Shown: positions 11,880 to 23,610, numbered from the stretch's first letter. The stretch is DNA of 64,000 bases from Sarcomyxa edulis (GCA_009761415.1 QUOL01000001.1:2542001-2606000); one strand, 5' to 3'. Program-made: numbers and translations. Notes: generated from the sequence alone by a model not told the origin.

Positions 11880-14492
11880 ATGTCATGTACTTCGGCACCT
11901 CTCAGAGACTTCACACCACCACCTCCTCCTATGCAAGGTCATTGGGATACAGACATGGCAGAACAAGATGAGGCAGAAACACCCGCTCGTCCTTCTACCG
12001 TACAAGGCATACTTCGAAGTAAGTACTCATATCTGGTTCATCTTCGTGCAAACCCACATTTACCTTGCATTTACCTCCGATACTTGTAGCTTTGTTTGAA
12101 ATGCAGAGAGGTGGTGCTCCTGCGGTCGGAGACGATGCACAGGCTGGTCTATCACTAAATGATATCAGTCGTCTTCTAGGTGGGGCATCGGGTTGGAGCT
12201 ATATAACCAACCCCAGGAACGAGGAAGACGATGAAGACGACGAAGACTATGTCGATGATGAAGATGATGATGGATACGATCATGAACACAGTTATCTGCC
12301 CCGATCCGGTCCTTCGCCTTGGTATCCTCCAGCAACGGAACCACAACAGGCTGGCTTGGAATTGCTTATGGGTGGAGAATTCGGTCGCGTCGGGCCTAAG
12401 ATAAGGTCACGGCAGAACGACGTCAATATAGCCAGGACCCTGCGAAATCGAGCCTACAATCCTCGTCCTATCCAATACAAAGAGGACGTGGCCAGTGTAC
12501 GTAGTACTGTCTTGCAACGACATGTATAAAGCTCATCCTCTCGCAGAATCTGGTGCCCAATTCGAATGGCACGGCAGTAGCGGCTTATGATGCCAACATA
12601 TATTGTGCTCAATATTCTGCAGGTATACAAATACGTCCTCTTTACGCTCTCCAGCTCAACGCTTTCCAGACTCGACATTCTACTACACCTGCTCACAAGG
12701 TCAGTGCCTTATTCTCGAACCAATGCTTCGTACTAACTCTCATCATGTAGACTTCAAGCTGCACGTATACGACACTACGGCCCCTCCAGCCCCTCCAAAC
12801 GTAATGCGAGCCACCCGCCGTGCAGATCCAAGTCTACACACTACGATGAAGGTCTTGAACACAATCCAAGGACAGCCCGGACGATGGACAATCACTGACA
12901 CTGACCTCTCACGCGATAACGAAAGGTGAGCGTTACTCTCCCATTTCCATTTCTGGTGTCTTTTGCTCACAACATGCTCGGCGGGCCGTGGTATTTAGAA
13001 TGATATATTCATCCATTGTACGGGAATCTTCATAAACATAGTACGGAAGTATATTTAAACTTACTGATTGATGAATCGATTCTATAGACTCCGACTGTTT
13101 ATATGACCAACACTCTTGACAACTCTCCGCAGATTCCTATTTCATTTAGTGATCGCTCAGCTCGATCGCGTGGGTATGAGGAGGGCTTTGGTATCTGGAG
13201 TTGTAAATTCTCGGCCGATGGCAATGAAGTCGTTGCCGGAGGAAGTGGAAAGATATTTGGTTTGTCTTCATTAATAATAGTATATCCAGAATTCTGACTA
13301 GCTTTACAGTGTACGACTTGGTGGTGCGTAGCGTACCATTACAGATTTGCCATATCCGTGTCTGACTAGGGTATATAGGCCAATCGCAGAACAGTCAAGA
13401 TCTCTGCACACGAGGACGACGTTAATTCTGTGTGTTGGGCCGATACCGCGTCCGGAAACGTCCTCGTCAGCGCGTCAGATGATACGTTTCTAAAAGTATG
13501 GTACGCAGTGCTTCCCCAACTATACCTATCGCAGAAGCTGAATTCTCCATGCACCCCAGGGATCGCCGATCCCTCGGTTCGTCGAACAAGCCCTCAGGCG
13601 TCCTCATCGGCCACACAGAGGGTATCACCAACGTTTCCGCCAAAGGCGACGGTCGCTACCTCATTTCCAACGGTAAAGACCAAGCCCTCCGACTCTGGGA
13701 CCTACGGAAGATGCGCAGTAGTGCTGAATATGACCAGGTCAAGGATGATTATTACGGCATTCCCAATTTCGATTATCGGTGCGTCATGTCTCTCGGATAC
13801 GGCGAATTTTGATTCTCACTCCAACGGTGCGAGTAGGTATCCGCACTACCCCAAACCGAGAAGAAGTTCACATCCGCAGGATTGCAGCGTCATGACGTAT
13901 CGTGGACATGCAGTTCTTCGGACGCTTATCCGTTGTCACTTCAGTCCAGCGGAGACTACTGGAGGTCAATATATATATTCTGGGTCTGCCGATGGAAGAA
14001 TACATGTAAGTCTCACAAAATACCGTTCACTCCAATGTTGCTACTGACCAGAGGTTCTTTGTGGTAGATCTGGTCCCTTGACGGTCGAGTGGTTCAGATA
14101 CTCGATCGATCAAAAACATTGCCCATGACGTTTGACCCTTCTGCACCGGAACCGGAGGTGACCTCTGGATCGCGCAGTAGTGTGGTCGTACGGGATATTA
14201 GTTGGCATTCACAGGTAATTGCGTTACATCGCGTCAAAGCTGGTGAACCGATTTACTTATCGTTTTGTCTTAGGAACCTGTGATGCTGAGTGCGGGGTGG
14301 GACACTGGGAGTGTTGTTGCAAGACATGAATGGAAGGGTCTCGGAAAGATGCACGGGTCTATAGAAGATTGGGTGGAGAGAAGGAAGTTGGAGATTGCTG
14401 AGCCTTCGAGGACTCGACGTTCAACTCGACTAGAGACCGCTCGTCAAAGGGCGATGCCTGGTGCTCTCGGCAGTGGAGGAGAGGAGGATTAG
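11880..14492 (+). CDS. WD40 protein of the LEC14B/DCAF11 family, likely CUL4-DDB1 substrate receptor
   Basis: Predicted adaptor of Cullin4-DDB1 ubiquitin ligases. The start MSCTSAPLRDF at 11880 is the first ATG in frame downstream of the divergent promoter; ATGs at 11931 and 11955 are alternatives. After a polyacidic segment (EEDDEDDEDYVDDEDDDG) come the family signature NIARTLRNRAYNPRP and seven or so WD40 strands. Those visible include IWSCKFSADGNEVVAGGSG, ISAHEDDVNSVCWAD, LVSASDDTFLKVWD and YIYSGSADGRIHIWSLDGR. The protein ends in a basic tail and EED-stop at 14490-14492. The WDR motif variant DDTFLKVWDRR provides a WDxR box used for DDB1 binding in DCAFs. Exon joins keep frame over several 45-65 nt introns. 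Substrates are unknown. Confidence 0.87.
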
Positions 14493-14830
14493 AGTCCAGG
14501 AGTTGTATCTCTGTATTTTTGAGTGTAACTGTAGCGTAGGTATCTCTTTTTGTTTCCACCGCGGATCGGCTATAAATAGTACGTCCGCAAAGCTCTTGCC
14601 AAACATACGCAAATGTCGGTGTTGCCGGCCAGTAATCCAATTCCCATGTCCGAAATATTTACTTTATAGACCAAAATCGGCGTATTAAATTGAAAGACAG
14701 GGGGAGTGATTGCAGAGTAGGAAAAAAAGAATGCATACTAGGAGTACAACTACCAAGAATGAGGAATGAGGACCGGAATACAAATCATCAAGAAACTCGT
14801 GGATATCAAATGGAAAAGGAAAAAAGAGTC
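14493..14830. other. Convergent 3' intergenic region
   Basis: Gap of 338 bp between two convergent genes. It is AT-richer than the flanking coding DNA and presumably holds both 3' UTRs and polyadenylation sites. Short ORFs here overlap both strands and have no recognisable features. Confidence 0.4.
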
Positions 14831-15665
14831 CTAGACTAACGCCTCGCCCACCGTGAAATGAACATGATCTCCTTCGCCCAAGGTGAGTCTGACGGGTAAC
14901 CGAGGATCGATACGAACGGGAGCGCTGTTTCCTACATAAAAGTCGCCACGGCTGAAATTTCGGGTGATAGCGGCTGCTTCCTCCTCGGTAAGATTGCGCG
15001 GACGTTTGTTCGGTCTGAAGGTAGATGTCGAGGCGCCGGTGAATGTGCCGTTGTAATCGTAGTATTGCTGGTGTGAAAGGTTGGGCGCCCCATGCACAGT
15101 TGGGAATATAGGCGGTGGGGCAAACGTGGCTACCGTAGGGGCTTCCAGCAACTGATTAGTAGGAAAGCCAGAGAGACAGACGATGGAGCATACCTGGTGT
15201 GTGTTGTGATTGGTGATCCTGGGCATCTGGGTCTGGATATGCGCAAGTAGCACCTAGACCTCGCTTGAGACAACTCTATGATATGATACTGATCAATCTC
15301 TGCAGAAATATATTGAGAGGGGTAACTGACCTGACATGGAAGTACCTCACTACATCTCGTCTTTCCAGTATGACATGCTACGCAAGCGCGTCGAACAGAT
15401 GGTGCTTTGGCTGGAGAGACCATTGGGCAAATGCAAGCAAAAAGATGTAGAACGACTGACGTTTTCTGCCAGACTCGGATTGATTGGAAGGAATGCCAGA
15501 GTCTTGATTGAGTTGTTGAAGTTGCTGGTGGAGTTGTTGGTTATCGATCGACGGCGTTGCGGTGTCTTGGGCCGGTTCCTCGCTGAGGGCCGACATGACT
15601 GTGGACGGAGGATGGGGACGGAGATGGGCGGTCTGCTCCGTCAATTGTCCGACAGAAATACTCAA
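14831..15665 (-). CDS. Zn(II)2Cys6 binuclear-cluster transcription factor, short form
   Basis: Fungal-type DNA-binding regulator. The first exon (ATG complement 15663-15665) encodes a Gln-rich acidic N-terminus. It is joined by an intron with a GTCAGT donor to PKAPSVRRACVACHTGK, and a second intron splits the cluster. Joined, the spacing is C-X2-C-X6-C-X5-C-X2-C-X8-C, a complete zinc cluster (CVACHTGKTRC, then SEVLPCQSC, then GLGATC). A short Pro-rich C-terminal half ends at TAG 14831-14833. At roughly 230 residues it lacks the large fungal_trans regulatory domain seen in most relatives, so it is a minimal member. It is divergent from a bHLH gene across 139 bp. Alternative start: ATG at 15421-15423, which would drop the Gln-rich part. 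Confidence 0.82.
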
Positions 15666-15804
15666 ATTGACGTCTATTTGGCCGAAACTTCCGGCGTGTG
15701 GCGTGGTAATTCCGGCTACTGCACCCCCCGGCTATTGAGTTACCGCAGCCGGGCATAGCAGCCAGTCCTCGCTCTCCCTTTACTGTTCCGACCTCACCCA
15801 AGTC
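15666..15804. promoter_or_regulatory. 139-bp bidirectional promoter of Zn2Cys6 and bHLH regulators
   Basis: The whole space between two divergent transcription-factor start codons. It contains several CCGG/CCG triplets and one perfect 7-bp inverted repeat (15727-15753). Co-regulation of the two factors is inferred from geometry only. Confidence 0.6.
15727..15753. promoter_or_regulatory. CCCGGCT...AGCCGGG inverted repeat, candidate zinc-cluster binding site
   Basis: Perfect 7-bp arms (CCCGGCT and AGCCGGG) separated by 13 bp. Zn2Cys6 dimers commonly bind inverted CCG/CGG triplets with fixed spacing, and a Zn2Cys6 gene starts 62 bp away. This makes autoregulation an attractive inference. A chance palindrome in a GC-rich leader is the alternative. 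Confidence 0.4.
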
Positions 15805-16596
15805 ATGCCCTCACGACCGTCCATGTCGCCTTCAGCAGTGTCGACAGCCCCGGCGCCCTTTGCAGACTTTGAATTTGCATTTGATCCCTCTCTCTTCCCG
15901 CATCCACCACCTTTGCCGTCTTCCGCAGATCTCTTTTCCCCCTCCGAGACAACAGACCTCCTTGGATTCCTTGACAACTTCAACTGGGAGTTTGAAACCG
16001 CTGATTCGAGACACACCGATCACTCATCATCTAGACCATATCCCAATCCTCATACAAGCTCATCTCCCGAGCCTTCCTCATCCAGACATTTCACTAGATC
16101 CCGCACGAACGGGCACACCGTTGCTCGCGGTCACGCTCTAGAAACCAGCCGATCTGCTAGCCAAGCACGAAGCACCACTTCTGACACTTCATCCACTGTC
16201 ACGACCTCCGCGAATGCCTCACGATCCCAACCCCCAAATGCCAATCACGCCCGCTCATCTTCCGCGACGCCGCGTGCTAAAGCACTTTTATCGACACCCC
16301 AGAAACGCCTCAATCACATAATGTCCGAACAGAAACGTCGTAACGCCATCCGTGATGGATATGCCCAGCTTATTGCATTGCTTGCCCCCGCCGGCTCTGC
16401 CCCAGGACTAGGAATGCCAACGAGAGGCCGTCCGAAAGGTAGCGGAAGCCGAGGAAAAGGTCGCAGTAAGGGAAAGAGTGGGGTGTTGTTTAGAGCTGTT
16501 GAATATTGTCGATGGCTGGAGGAGGGCAGAGATGCGTTGCGAGAAGAGGTTTTGAGATTGGAGAGGGTAGCGGGTATTCACCCACCCTCGCCATAA
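15805..16596 (+). CDS. bHLH transcription factor with basic, AT-hook-like loop
   Basis: Intronless 263-residue protein. The N-terminal half is Ser/Pro-rich with an acidic-hydrophobic patch (TDLLGFLDNFNWEFE) that could be an activation region. The bHLH domain lies at about 170-255: the basic region RLNHIMSEQKRRNAIRDG carries the His-Glu-Arg triad that predicts E-box (CACGTG) binding. Helix 1 is GYAQLIALL and helix 2 VLFRAVEYCRWLEEGRDAL, running into a short leucine-rich coil (REEVLRLERV). The loop is unusually long and basic, with RGRPKGSGSRGKGR, which resembles an AT-hook core. Similar fungal proteins include Ino4-like and Cbf1-like factors, but I cannot assign a specific regulon. It is divergent from the Zn2Cys6 gene. 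Confidence 0.88.
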   Translation: MPSRPSMSPSAVSTAPAPFADFEFAFDPSLFPHPPPLPSSADLFSPSETTDLLGFLDNFNWEFETADSRHTDHSSSRPYPNPHTSSSPEPSSSRHFTRSRTNGHTVARGHALETSRSASQARSTTSDTSSTVTTSANASRSQPPNANHARSSSATPRAKALLSTPQKRLNHIMSEQKRRNAIRDGYAQLIALLAPAGSAPGLGMPTRGRPKGSGSRGKGRSKGKSGVLFRAVEYCRWLEEGRDALREEVLRLERVAGIHPPSP

Positions 16597-16935
16597 CGAG
16601 TTTCCTTGTCAGTTTACGCGTTATTTATTCTTTGTGAACCCAACATTGATTCTTTTCTTTTTTTTGTAGTATACCATCCCTTTGCCATGTTATGAAAGCC
16701 GTCTGTTTCTCGTACTTTATTTTCTCCATCAGACCTTGACATTAGATTATATCCGGCTCGCATATTTGGCTGTACAATTACAATTGCATAATTTTTCGAC
16801 CGCTGTATATGATCGAAATCGGAATAGATGAACGCGAGCAAAACGCGAGACGCGTCTGATCATCCTACATATATGAATGGCGTCGCGCCGGCACTGCCAC
16901 GGCGGATCGTCACGATTTCCGTTCTTCTCAATCTC
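16597..16935. other. Intergenic region, tandem genes
   Basis: 339 bp holding the bHLH 3' UTR and the promoter of the metallopeptidase-like gene. A T-rich run lies near 16655-16668. In-frame ATGs at 16828 and 16873 precede the chosen start of the next gene. No other feature is seen. Confidence 0.4.
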
Positions 16936-17812
16936 ATGCCTCCCCCACACATCAATGTTGCAACAAAGCCAGTAGAAAAGCCCTGGCCCATACCGATATT
17001 GAATCTAAGAGTCGATGATCTTGCCCATCCAGGAGCGTCCATATTTTTCAAGGAAGTAGATCCTTCTACCGCACTGCGCGATGCCGTGCTCGCCAGCTTT
17101 ACGTGGTTATATACCAAAGAGAGCGTTCCCAGCAGGTGAGCCGATCTTTCGAAAATCCTTGTCATTTTATGAAGTACTCCTGATGCCTGAATTCTCCATA
17201 TGTCAGTGTGGAATCCATTCTCCTAGTACTGCGTCCTATGGACGGCGTAGCACATACCTTTGGCAGTGTTACCCATAAGGAGATCCATCTATCCTTGGAC
17301 CATATTCGTAATTCTGCTCACCGTGCTCGTGACGAGATACTAGGTGTTCTCGTGCACGAGGTGAGCTTATTTGTTAATCTAACCACGCGCCCGAGGTGCT
17401 GACTGGCACGTTGAACAGGTCGTCCATTGTTTTCAATATAATGGCTTGGGGAAATGTCCAGGAGGACTCATCGAAGGGATTGCAGGTAAGTGACTTTGTT
17501 ATGCCACCAAGAAGCAGGCTGCTTACCTGTTGTACTCTAGATTACGTCCGCCTACGAGCAGGTTTCGTTCCACCTCACTGGAAACCGTCGACAGGCCAGA
17601 AATGGGACGCAGGGTACGAAAAGACAGGGTATTTTCTTGACTGGCTCGAGAGATCGTATGGTGATGGACAAGGCAATGCTATTCGTAAGCTCAATAGCAG
17701 CATGAAGGATACAACATATTCAGAGGACATATTTGTGGAGATAACGGCTGAGAATGTAGGTATGCTGTGGTCATTGTATTGCGCGGAAGTAGACCGCAAG
17801 GACAGATTGTAG
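16936..17812 (+). CDS. Basic secretory protein (BSP)-like zinc metallopeptidase
   Basis: PF04450-type protein. Exons joined over three or four short introns read WPIPILNLRVDDLAHPGA, then FGSVTHKEIHLSLDHI, then VHEVVHCFQYN, and GGLIEGIADYVRLRAG. HEVVH is an HExxH zinc site, and the downstream EGIAD block supplies the usual third ligand region. Plant BSPs are secreted defence proteins. Here the chosen start (MPPPHINVATKP) has no signal peptide, which suggests a cytosolic protein or an upstream start. In-frame ATGs at 16828 and 16873 would add up to 36 residues, including a mildly hydrophobic RRIVTISVLLNL segment. TAG at 17810-17812. Substrate unknown and activity inferred from the intact motif. 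Confidence 0.82.
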
Positions 17813-17960
17813 AAGTGTACTCCAAAAAGAACAGTGTAATGAGTCTAGAATATGAGTACGATATCGGCTTTCGATAGTGTGACAGAAGGCAAAAGGAATA
17901 AGATTAAGAGACAACGTGAAAAGATATACACCCAAAAACAGGACAGGCCTGCGTACGACG

Positions 17961-20900
17961 TCACCCCAATTCTTCTTCTAGTTCGCGGGCCAAGAAATCG
18001 TCTTCTTCCTCGTCTTCTTCGTCATCGCCGTCATCTCCGTCGTTATCCTCTTCAATCTCCTCGTCGATAGCTGGCGTAGTCCGCGCAGGGGTCGACCTTT
18101 CGTTTACACTATCAGCGGCCTTGCTTGTCAGGTCATCGGCGGTTATCCCCTCTTTTAGCTTGGAAGCTCCCGTCCGGTCCGCAGCAAGCTTTTTGCGTTT
18201 GGCAAGTGGCGAACGAAGGAGCGCGTCGTCCCTAAGGCTGCCGTTCTGACTGATTTCTGAAGGCGTCAAGCTACGTAAACGTTTACGCTTCAATCTCTGT
18301 CTGGAGGCAGTAACACTGCTGCTTAAAATACATCGAGTTCAACATGGGGACATGGAGGAAATAAGAAAGTCACGGGCCGACCTGTTCGATTCATCCGTCA
18401 AGTTATCATCAGACACGTTGCCACTTTGCAATCCGCTACGATCGCTTCTCGTGTCGTTGTCGTCGTCTTCATCATCATCGTCGCTTTCATTCATAGCAGC
18501 CTCAACTTCGTCGTTGATATCATTCCAATCTATGGCATCCAGTTCGAATGAGTTGGGATCTTTGTTCTCTTCCACTAGAGGGTCCTGATCCCAGTCATCT
18601 GCGTCTGGGTCAGGGTCAGATGAAATCTGACTAGGATCCACAAGAGGACTTGAAGCCAAAGTGGTGATAGCAGGGTCATCTAGAAGATACGGTGTTTCTT
18701 CTTGATGTCGCCACAAAGCTATCGAATCTGTGAACCAAGAGAGCCAGACGATCTTGATGCCACCGCGTCTTCGCGCCGCGTCGACCTTGACAGTCCCGCG
18801 CTAGATAATCGAGATCTTAGATGGATCATCCAATCGATAGTGGTATTCAGATGGACAAACCTTCGCAGCAACAACGTGAGTTATATCGCTGGTTAGCTCT
18901 GTAGAGCACTGGGCACCAAACATATGTGCCATTCTCCATATTTCTGCACTTTCTGGTCTCGTGTCGAGTGGAATAACGCTGGAGAACAGGATATGTACAC
19001 CCGCTAGTGTTTTTTCTCGTATTTGAGGTATTATTTTCTTAAGACAGATAGTCTATTAGCAGGGTGAACAAACGGCTAGAAAAAGAACGAACTAACCGTT
19101 ACATCGTAGGCTGGACGCTTGCTCGACGGTCTTTTGTGTCCTTTGCCGAGCTTTTGTTCTATTCGAGCGTCAAATGCATGGAAAAATTGTGTATGCACTT
19201 CCTCCAATAGCTAAAAAGGATTTTAGATAATCCAAACATATAATGGACAAAAAAACCGGCACACCTTATTTACCCGTTCCAGCTCAGCATCGTCATTCTT
19301 CAACAATGCTTTTCGTATAACTCTATCAGACTTTGGAGGCGTCGATAGATTATCCTCCTTGACTTCGGAGTCGGGGGTGGGTATGCGATCGGCGTTAGAA
19401 CGTTGCTCGTCTGGTGTGGGCTTTTCCTCCGTCGCAACAAGTAATTCCTCTTGTTTCTTAGCCAAGGGCCGTTCTTCAACCTGAGCCTCGAGGGCTAGAG
19501 AATTACGTGTAAGCATCGCTTTCGTAGTCAAGTCTGCACGGTCAGCCTCTTCGGGTGAGGGTGGCGTTGTTGTTGGAAGAGCGGTTTCAGAAGATCGTCG
19601 ATCAGGCAGGGAGGCGCGAGGAGGGGGAGATCCTGTTAAGAAATTACTCAGTCCTGAGATGATCCAGGAACATCTCTACTCACCAGAAGGTGATGAAGGG
19701 GGAGATGGGGCCGGGGTCAGAGACTCGACTTTAGGTAAGAAGGTAGAATTTATGTCTCCAATACCCACGAAGAAGTCGTCTAAAAGAAAGTTAGTACTTT
19801 AGAAGATCGTGGTATGGGATTTGGTAAACGAACAGGGTATAACCTTGATGAGGTTTGGACTCCATTCCCAGACATCAGCACGATCATCAATTATGACGAC
19901 CATGGATGTATCGCAAGGAAATAATCGTTGCAAACTCTTCTGGGTAAGACCTTGTGCAAGATATCAGCGGATGAGTGAGGGTATTGGAGACGGTACTTAC
20001 TGCCACTCTCGTCTCGACTAAGGAGACGGCCTCCGAATATCTTCCCATCGGGATCAATGGCAGCGCAGACTTGCTCGGCGTAAGCACGTGTTCCCATGGT
20101 GTAGACATGCATCTCGTATTTAGCTGCTGTCTTGCGCATGAACTCCTGCCACCCAGGTCTTGTGGGGTATCAGTGGCGTGATCAAAAGTCCAAGGAAGGA
20201 CAAACATACCGAGGCTTAATGTAATACATGCATCCTTCATTCTCTATGAGTTTCCCCTTACCTTTATGGGAACTTCGTGATGGGGCCCCGAATGATTCAG
20301 GTCCCAGTCTAAACTTCTTGACATCTTTGAGGGCCTCCCAGTTCGGATTACATTCATCGTCGGATTCGGATGAAGTGTCGTCAGAGTCGTCCGGATCCTC
20401 TTTGCTGGAAGAAGCTTTGATGACTTGCTTGGCCTCCCAAGATTCGCCTTCAGAGATCCATTCACCAACCGTGGGGTCGACGGTGGCGTGAACAATCGTT
20501 TGGTCAAGATCTACAATAAGGGATAACTTCCTGGACTTGAGCAAATGGTCGGCAGTTTCGCGCTCTATCTTCTGAGCTTCCTCGAGGGACACAGTTGGCC
20601 CAAAAGCCGAGTGCGTCATTTGAATAGATGCACGGGAGGCATCTGAGAATCCTGTATAATCATAACTGCAGACACTATCAGTGTCGAACTGAATCAAACG
20701 AGATATGAATGTACTCTGTCATGTCCTTTCCACAAAGGCCACATAGTCCCCCAATTTGTACGCCATGTTTGCAAGGTTCGATAACAGATACAACAGGTTT
20801 ATCCCTCGCTCTTCGTTCTGAGATGACATCTCCAGGTTTAAAGTTCCACTTGTCAATAGTGCCTTCGATTGTTGAATCCCAAGTTCCGAAACGAGTTTCT

Positions 20901-21055
20901 GGTGGAGCACTAGGAGTCGAAGGTAGATGTACGAAAGAATAGCTCAAGAGACGCGTGCCGCGTTGTATTGAAGTAGGAGAATTAGCATCGATGGATACAA
21001 TTTTGACGGGATACGGGAATGAAGGCGGTAGATAGAGGTCTGTCGAGCCCGACAT
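17961..21055 (-). CDS. FCP1: FCP1, RNA polymerase II CTD phosphatase with BRCT domain
   Basis: Nuclear Mg-dependent phosphatase that dephosphorylates the Pol II C-terminal repeats to recycle polymerase. Start complement 21053-21055 (MSGSTDLYLPPSFPYPVK). An N-terminal biotinyl-like segment and the CKHGVQIGGLCGLCGKDM motif are followed by the catalytic HAD-type site LSLIVDLDQTIVHATVDP (DxDxT/V). Further on are MHVYTMGTRAYAEQVCAAID and MVVIIDDRADVWEW. A BRCT domain near 18840-19010 reads LAGVHILFSSVIPLDTR with the WRMAHMFGAQC helix. A long acidic C-terminus ends in EEDDFLARELEEELG, the region that in yeast and human contacts TFIIF. About a dozen short introns interrupt the gene. It is complete and conserved in architecture. 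Confidence 0.93.
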
Positions 21056-21280
21056 GGGGATATCGATTTGGTGTGCTCACTGTCGAGTACGATGAAGAAC
21101 GGACAAGGTGAACTGCTTCGAGTCCGGTGCTTCCGCGGCACGCCTCTTGGACCACAACCCCACTGAAATGTTCCCAACTTCAAGAAGGCTTCACGACTCA
21201 TCAATCCATCAGACATGCGGACCCGGTCTATAACTGCTTCCCTGAAATAGGCTGTCTGAGAGCTACCACTACAATGGCTA

Positions 21281-23296
21281 ATGTATGGCAAGCGACCTCA
21301 GTCTCCGAGAAACGCCCGACGATCTACACACACACAACGAAAGTGGGCGGGCCTTCCTCCAAAGGGGTTCGTATATTTCGACCTTTCATCGTTCGGCTCC
21401 TTTGACCGTTTCGGAAAGACTATTCACTTCATTGAAGAGACACAAGAACCTCCCGGACCATTGGGATGGCGGCATCTCGTCAAAAGACTTGTAATCAGGC
21501 AATGGATTCACGAGCGGAACATTTGGAGAGAGCGGGCGGAACGAGAACCAAGTCGATTCGAAGTGCGTAATTTGAATTGTTCTGCTACTGTTTCTCTGAG
21601 ACGATGGCTATGTAGCTCTTCTTCGATCTCATATTCGTTGGAATCATACACCAGCTTGCAGACGGTGCAACAGAAGTGTTCTCTGGAAAAAATGCTGCCA
21701 AGTTTGTGCGCAATGCCAGTGCTGTGAGAGTATACACGGTCTGATAGTACCACCAAGGTCGTTTTGTTCTTTCCTAGCTGGACTATCTGGCAAGATACTA
21801 GGCAATTCATCAATACGTGAGTATATCTAGTTCATGAAGGTTGCTGACCTGACACACGCCTTGGTCCACCACTAGTTCTGGAACTGATGATGTATGGGTC
21901 TGTTCGGCCTGCGAGTTCAGACTTCTGACGTACTATCTCAGATTCTACAAAGGCTCTATATCCTCGTGACCATGGGCTTACTTCTTGGGTACAGTGCCAA
22001 CGCCAGCGCCATTGAACTACCCGATGAAGTCGAATCAGAGCCAGCATTTCCTACTCTTCGAGCTGCCATCCTATTCTTTCTTGTTTCTCGTGTATTAAGA
22101 CTCGTCATATATGCCGTATACGCAATATCTCTCCCAACTTTTCGTGTCTCTCAAATATCGGCTGCTGCAGGTGAATTTTCCATTCTAGAGATCACTTGGA
22201 GCACTCTGATTCAGATCTTCAGGTGTCTTCGTTCATACGGCTGTCTATTTCCCTCTCATCTGGGTCCGTGACGAACAGGCTTTCTGGGTTCTGACAGGAA
22301 TAGGTATCTTCAGCGATATCGCCTTGCGCTATGTCGTAGCCATTCTCGGTCTATTGTCCCGCTTACGTCGGAGCTCCCTTGCTCGGCGGGTAAGCATCGA
22401 GTACATGCCTGCTCTGAACATCGAGTCAGTTCCTGTCCTGCACATACTATATTACACGTCAAACTGTATTCATACTCCTGCAGGCATCATTTAGAACGTC
22501 AAAGCCAATTCATCATCATCGTCTTAGGCGAGGCTGTTCTCAATCTCACATTCACCGCTGTCGCTTCGGAGACCGGTGTACACGAGGAGTTCGCACGATC
22601 TATCCTTGGCCTGATGTCAGCGTACTTCCTCTGTTGGTTATATTTCGATCAGTATGCCTCCCACACCTACGTTCACGCTCTGAGGCGTCACTGGTTCAGT
22701 GCTTTCAGTTTCAATTTCCTCCATTATCCCCTTTGCTGCGGTCTGATCGTGTGGAGTGCCTCTATGAGGACGCTGGTTCAGATGACCGAAGCGCCGCAGA
22801 GTGTACGTTGGTATTTCGGAGGCGGACTAGCCGTGGCCCTCTACTCCATTTCGCTACTGGGATGGATGCATAAAAGTCTTGACAGGCGAAAGTCTACATT
22901 GATACCGCATTATGTTAGGATAATGATGCGAGCTGGGTCAGTTCATCAACCTTTATCGGGCAAAAGTGGTCGCTTGCTAATTGCCGTCGCAGAGGGGCGA
23001 TAATTGCCGCCCTTCTACCACTGAGCGATGGCCTAAAAGAGTCTGGAAGATTGCTCGGCGTTTACACGAGCGTATTGGCTGCTCTGGTCATATTCGAGAC
23101 CATAGGGAAGCTAGGAGCAGTGCCAGACCTTGACGCGTCGACTGGCGATGATAGCATACTTATAGCAGGAAGGGACGAGGAGCAGATTACAGAGCAGGAA
23201 GTCCAAGATCCTGGAGCGGTCGTCGAGGATATCATAACAGTAGACCGTGAAGAAGCTCGAGCTGCAGTCGAAGGTCTGCGATTCTGTCTAGTCTGA
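21281..23296 (+). CDS. Low-temperature-requirement A (LtrA)-type multi-pass membrane protein
   Basis: Integral membrane protein of the LtrA family, first described in Listeria and common in fungi. Its biochemical role is unknown. After an N-terminal segment ending in RAEREPSRFE, the next exon begins with the hallmark LFFDLIFVGIIHQLADGA. Further exons give LLLGYSANASAIELPDEVES, LGLLSRLRRSS, HHLERQSQFIIIVLGEAVLN and further helices. I joined an intron with a GTCAGT donor near 22937 that restores LLPLSDGLKESGRLLG and the last helix VYTSVLAALVIFETIG. The end is a hydrophilic tail and TGA at 23294-23296. The start at 21281 is the first ATG in the frame leading to the signature. The first exon is the least certain part. 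Confidence 0.85.
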
Positions 23297-23610
23297 CTTC
23301 TCCGCGCTTATATTTCACCAGCAGGTGCAAACGACCGCGATGGGGGGCAACAGCGCATCACTGATAAACAGAGATTAGCATTCGTAGCTTCATCCAATGG
23401 TGTTTTGTCTATGTTAGCTTGCAGAATTGCTCCGCCGTAGACTCATGTATCTTGCGTATACATGTACACTCTATGTACTCATATTGGACTTGGAACTTGT
23501 TATGAACCCCTCCTTGACATTACTGTATTATGTACCATGATCCTTTTGTTACATTCGTTTCACTGATCGCGCAACACATTCGAGAGCCCTACCCCAGCAC
23601 GCTGGAGAGG
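23297..23610. other. Convergent 3' intergenic region
   Basis: 314 bp between the convergent LtrA and sugar-transporter genes. It has AT-rich stretches suited to two 3' UTRs. No other structure is seen. Confidence 0.4.
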
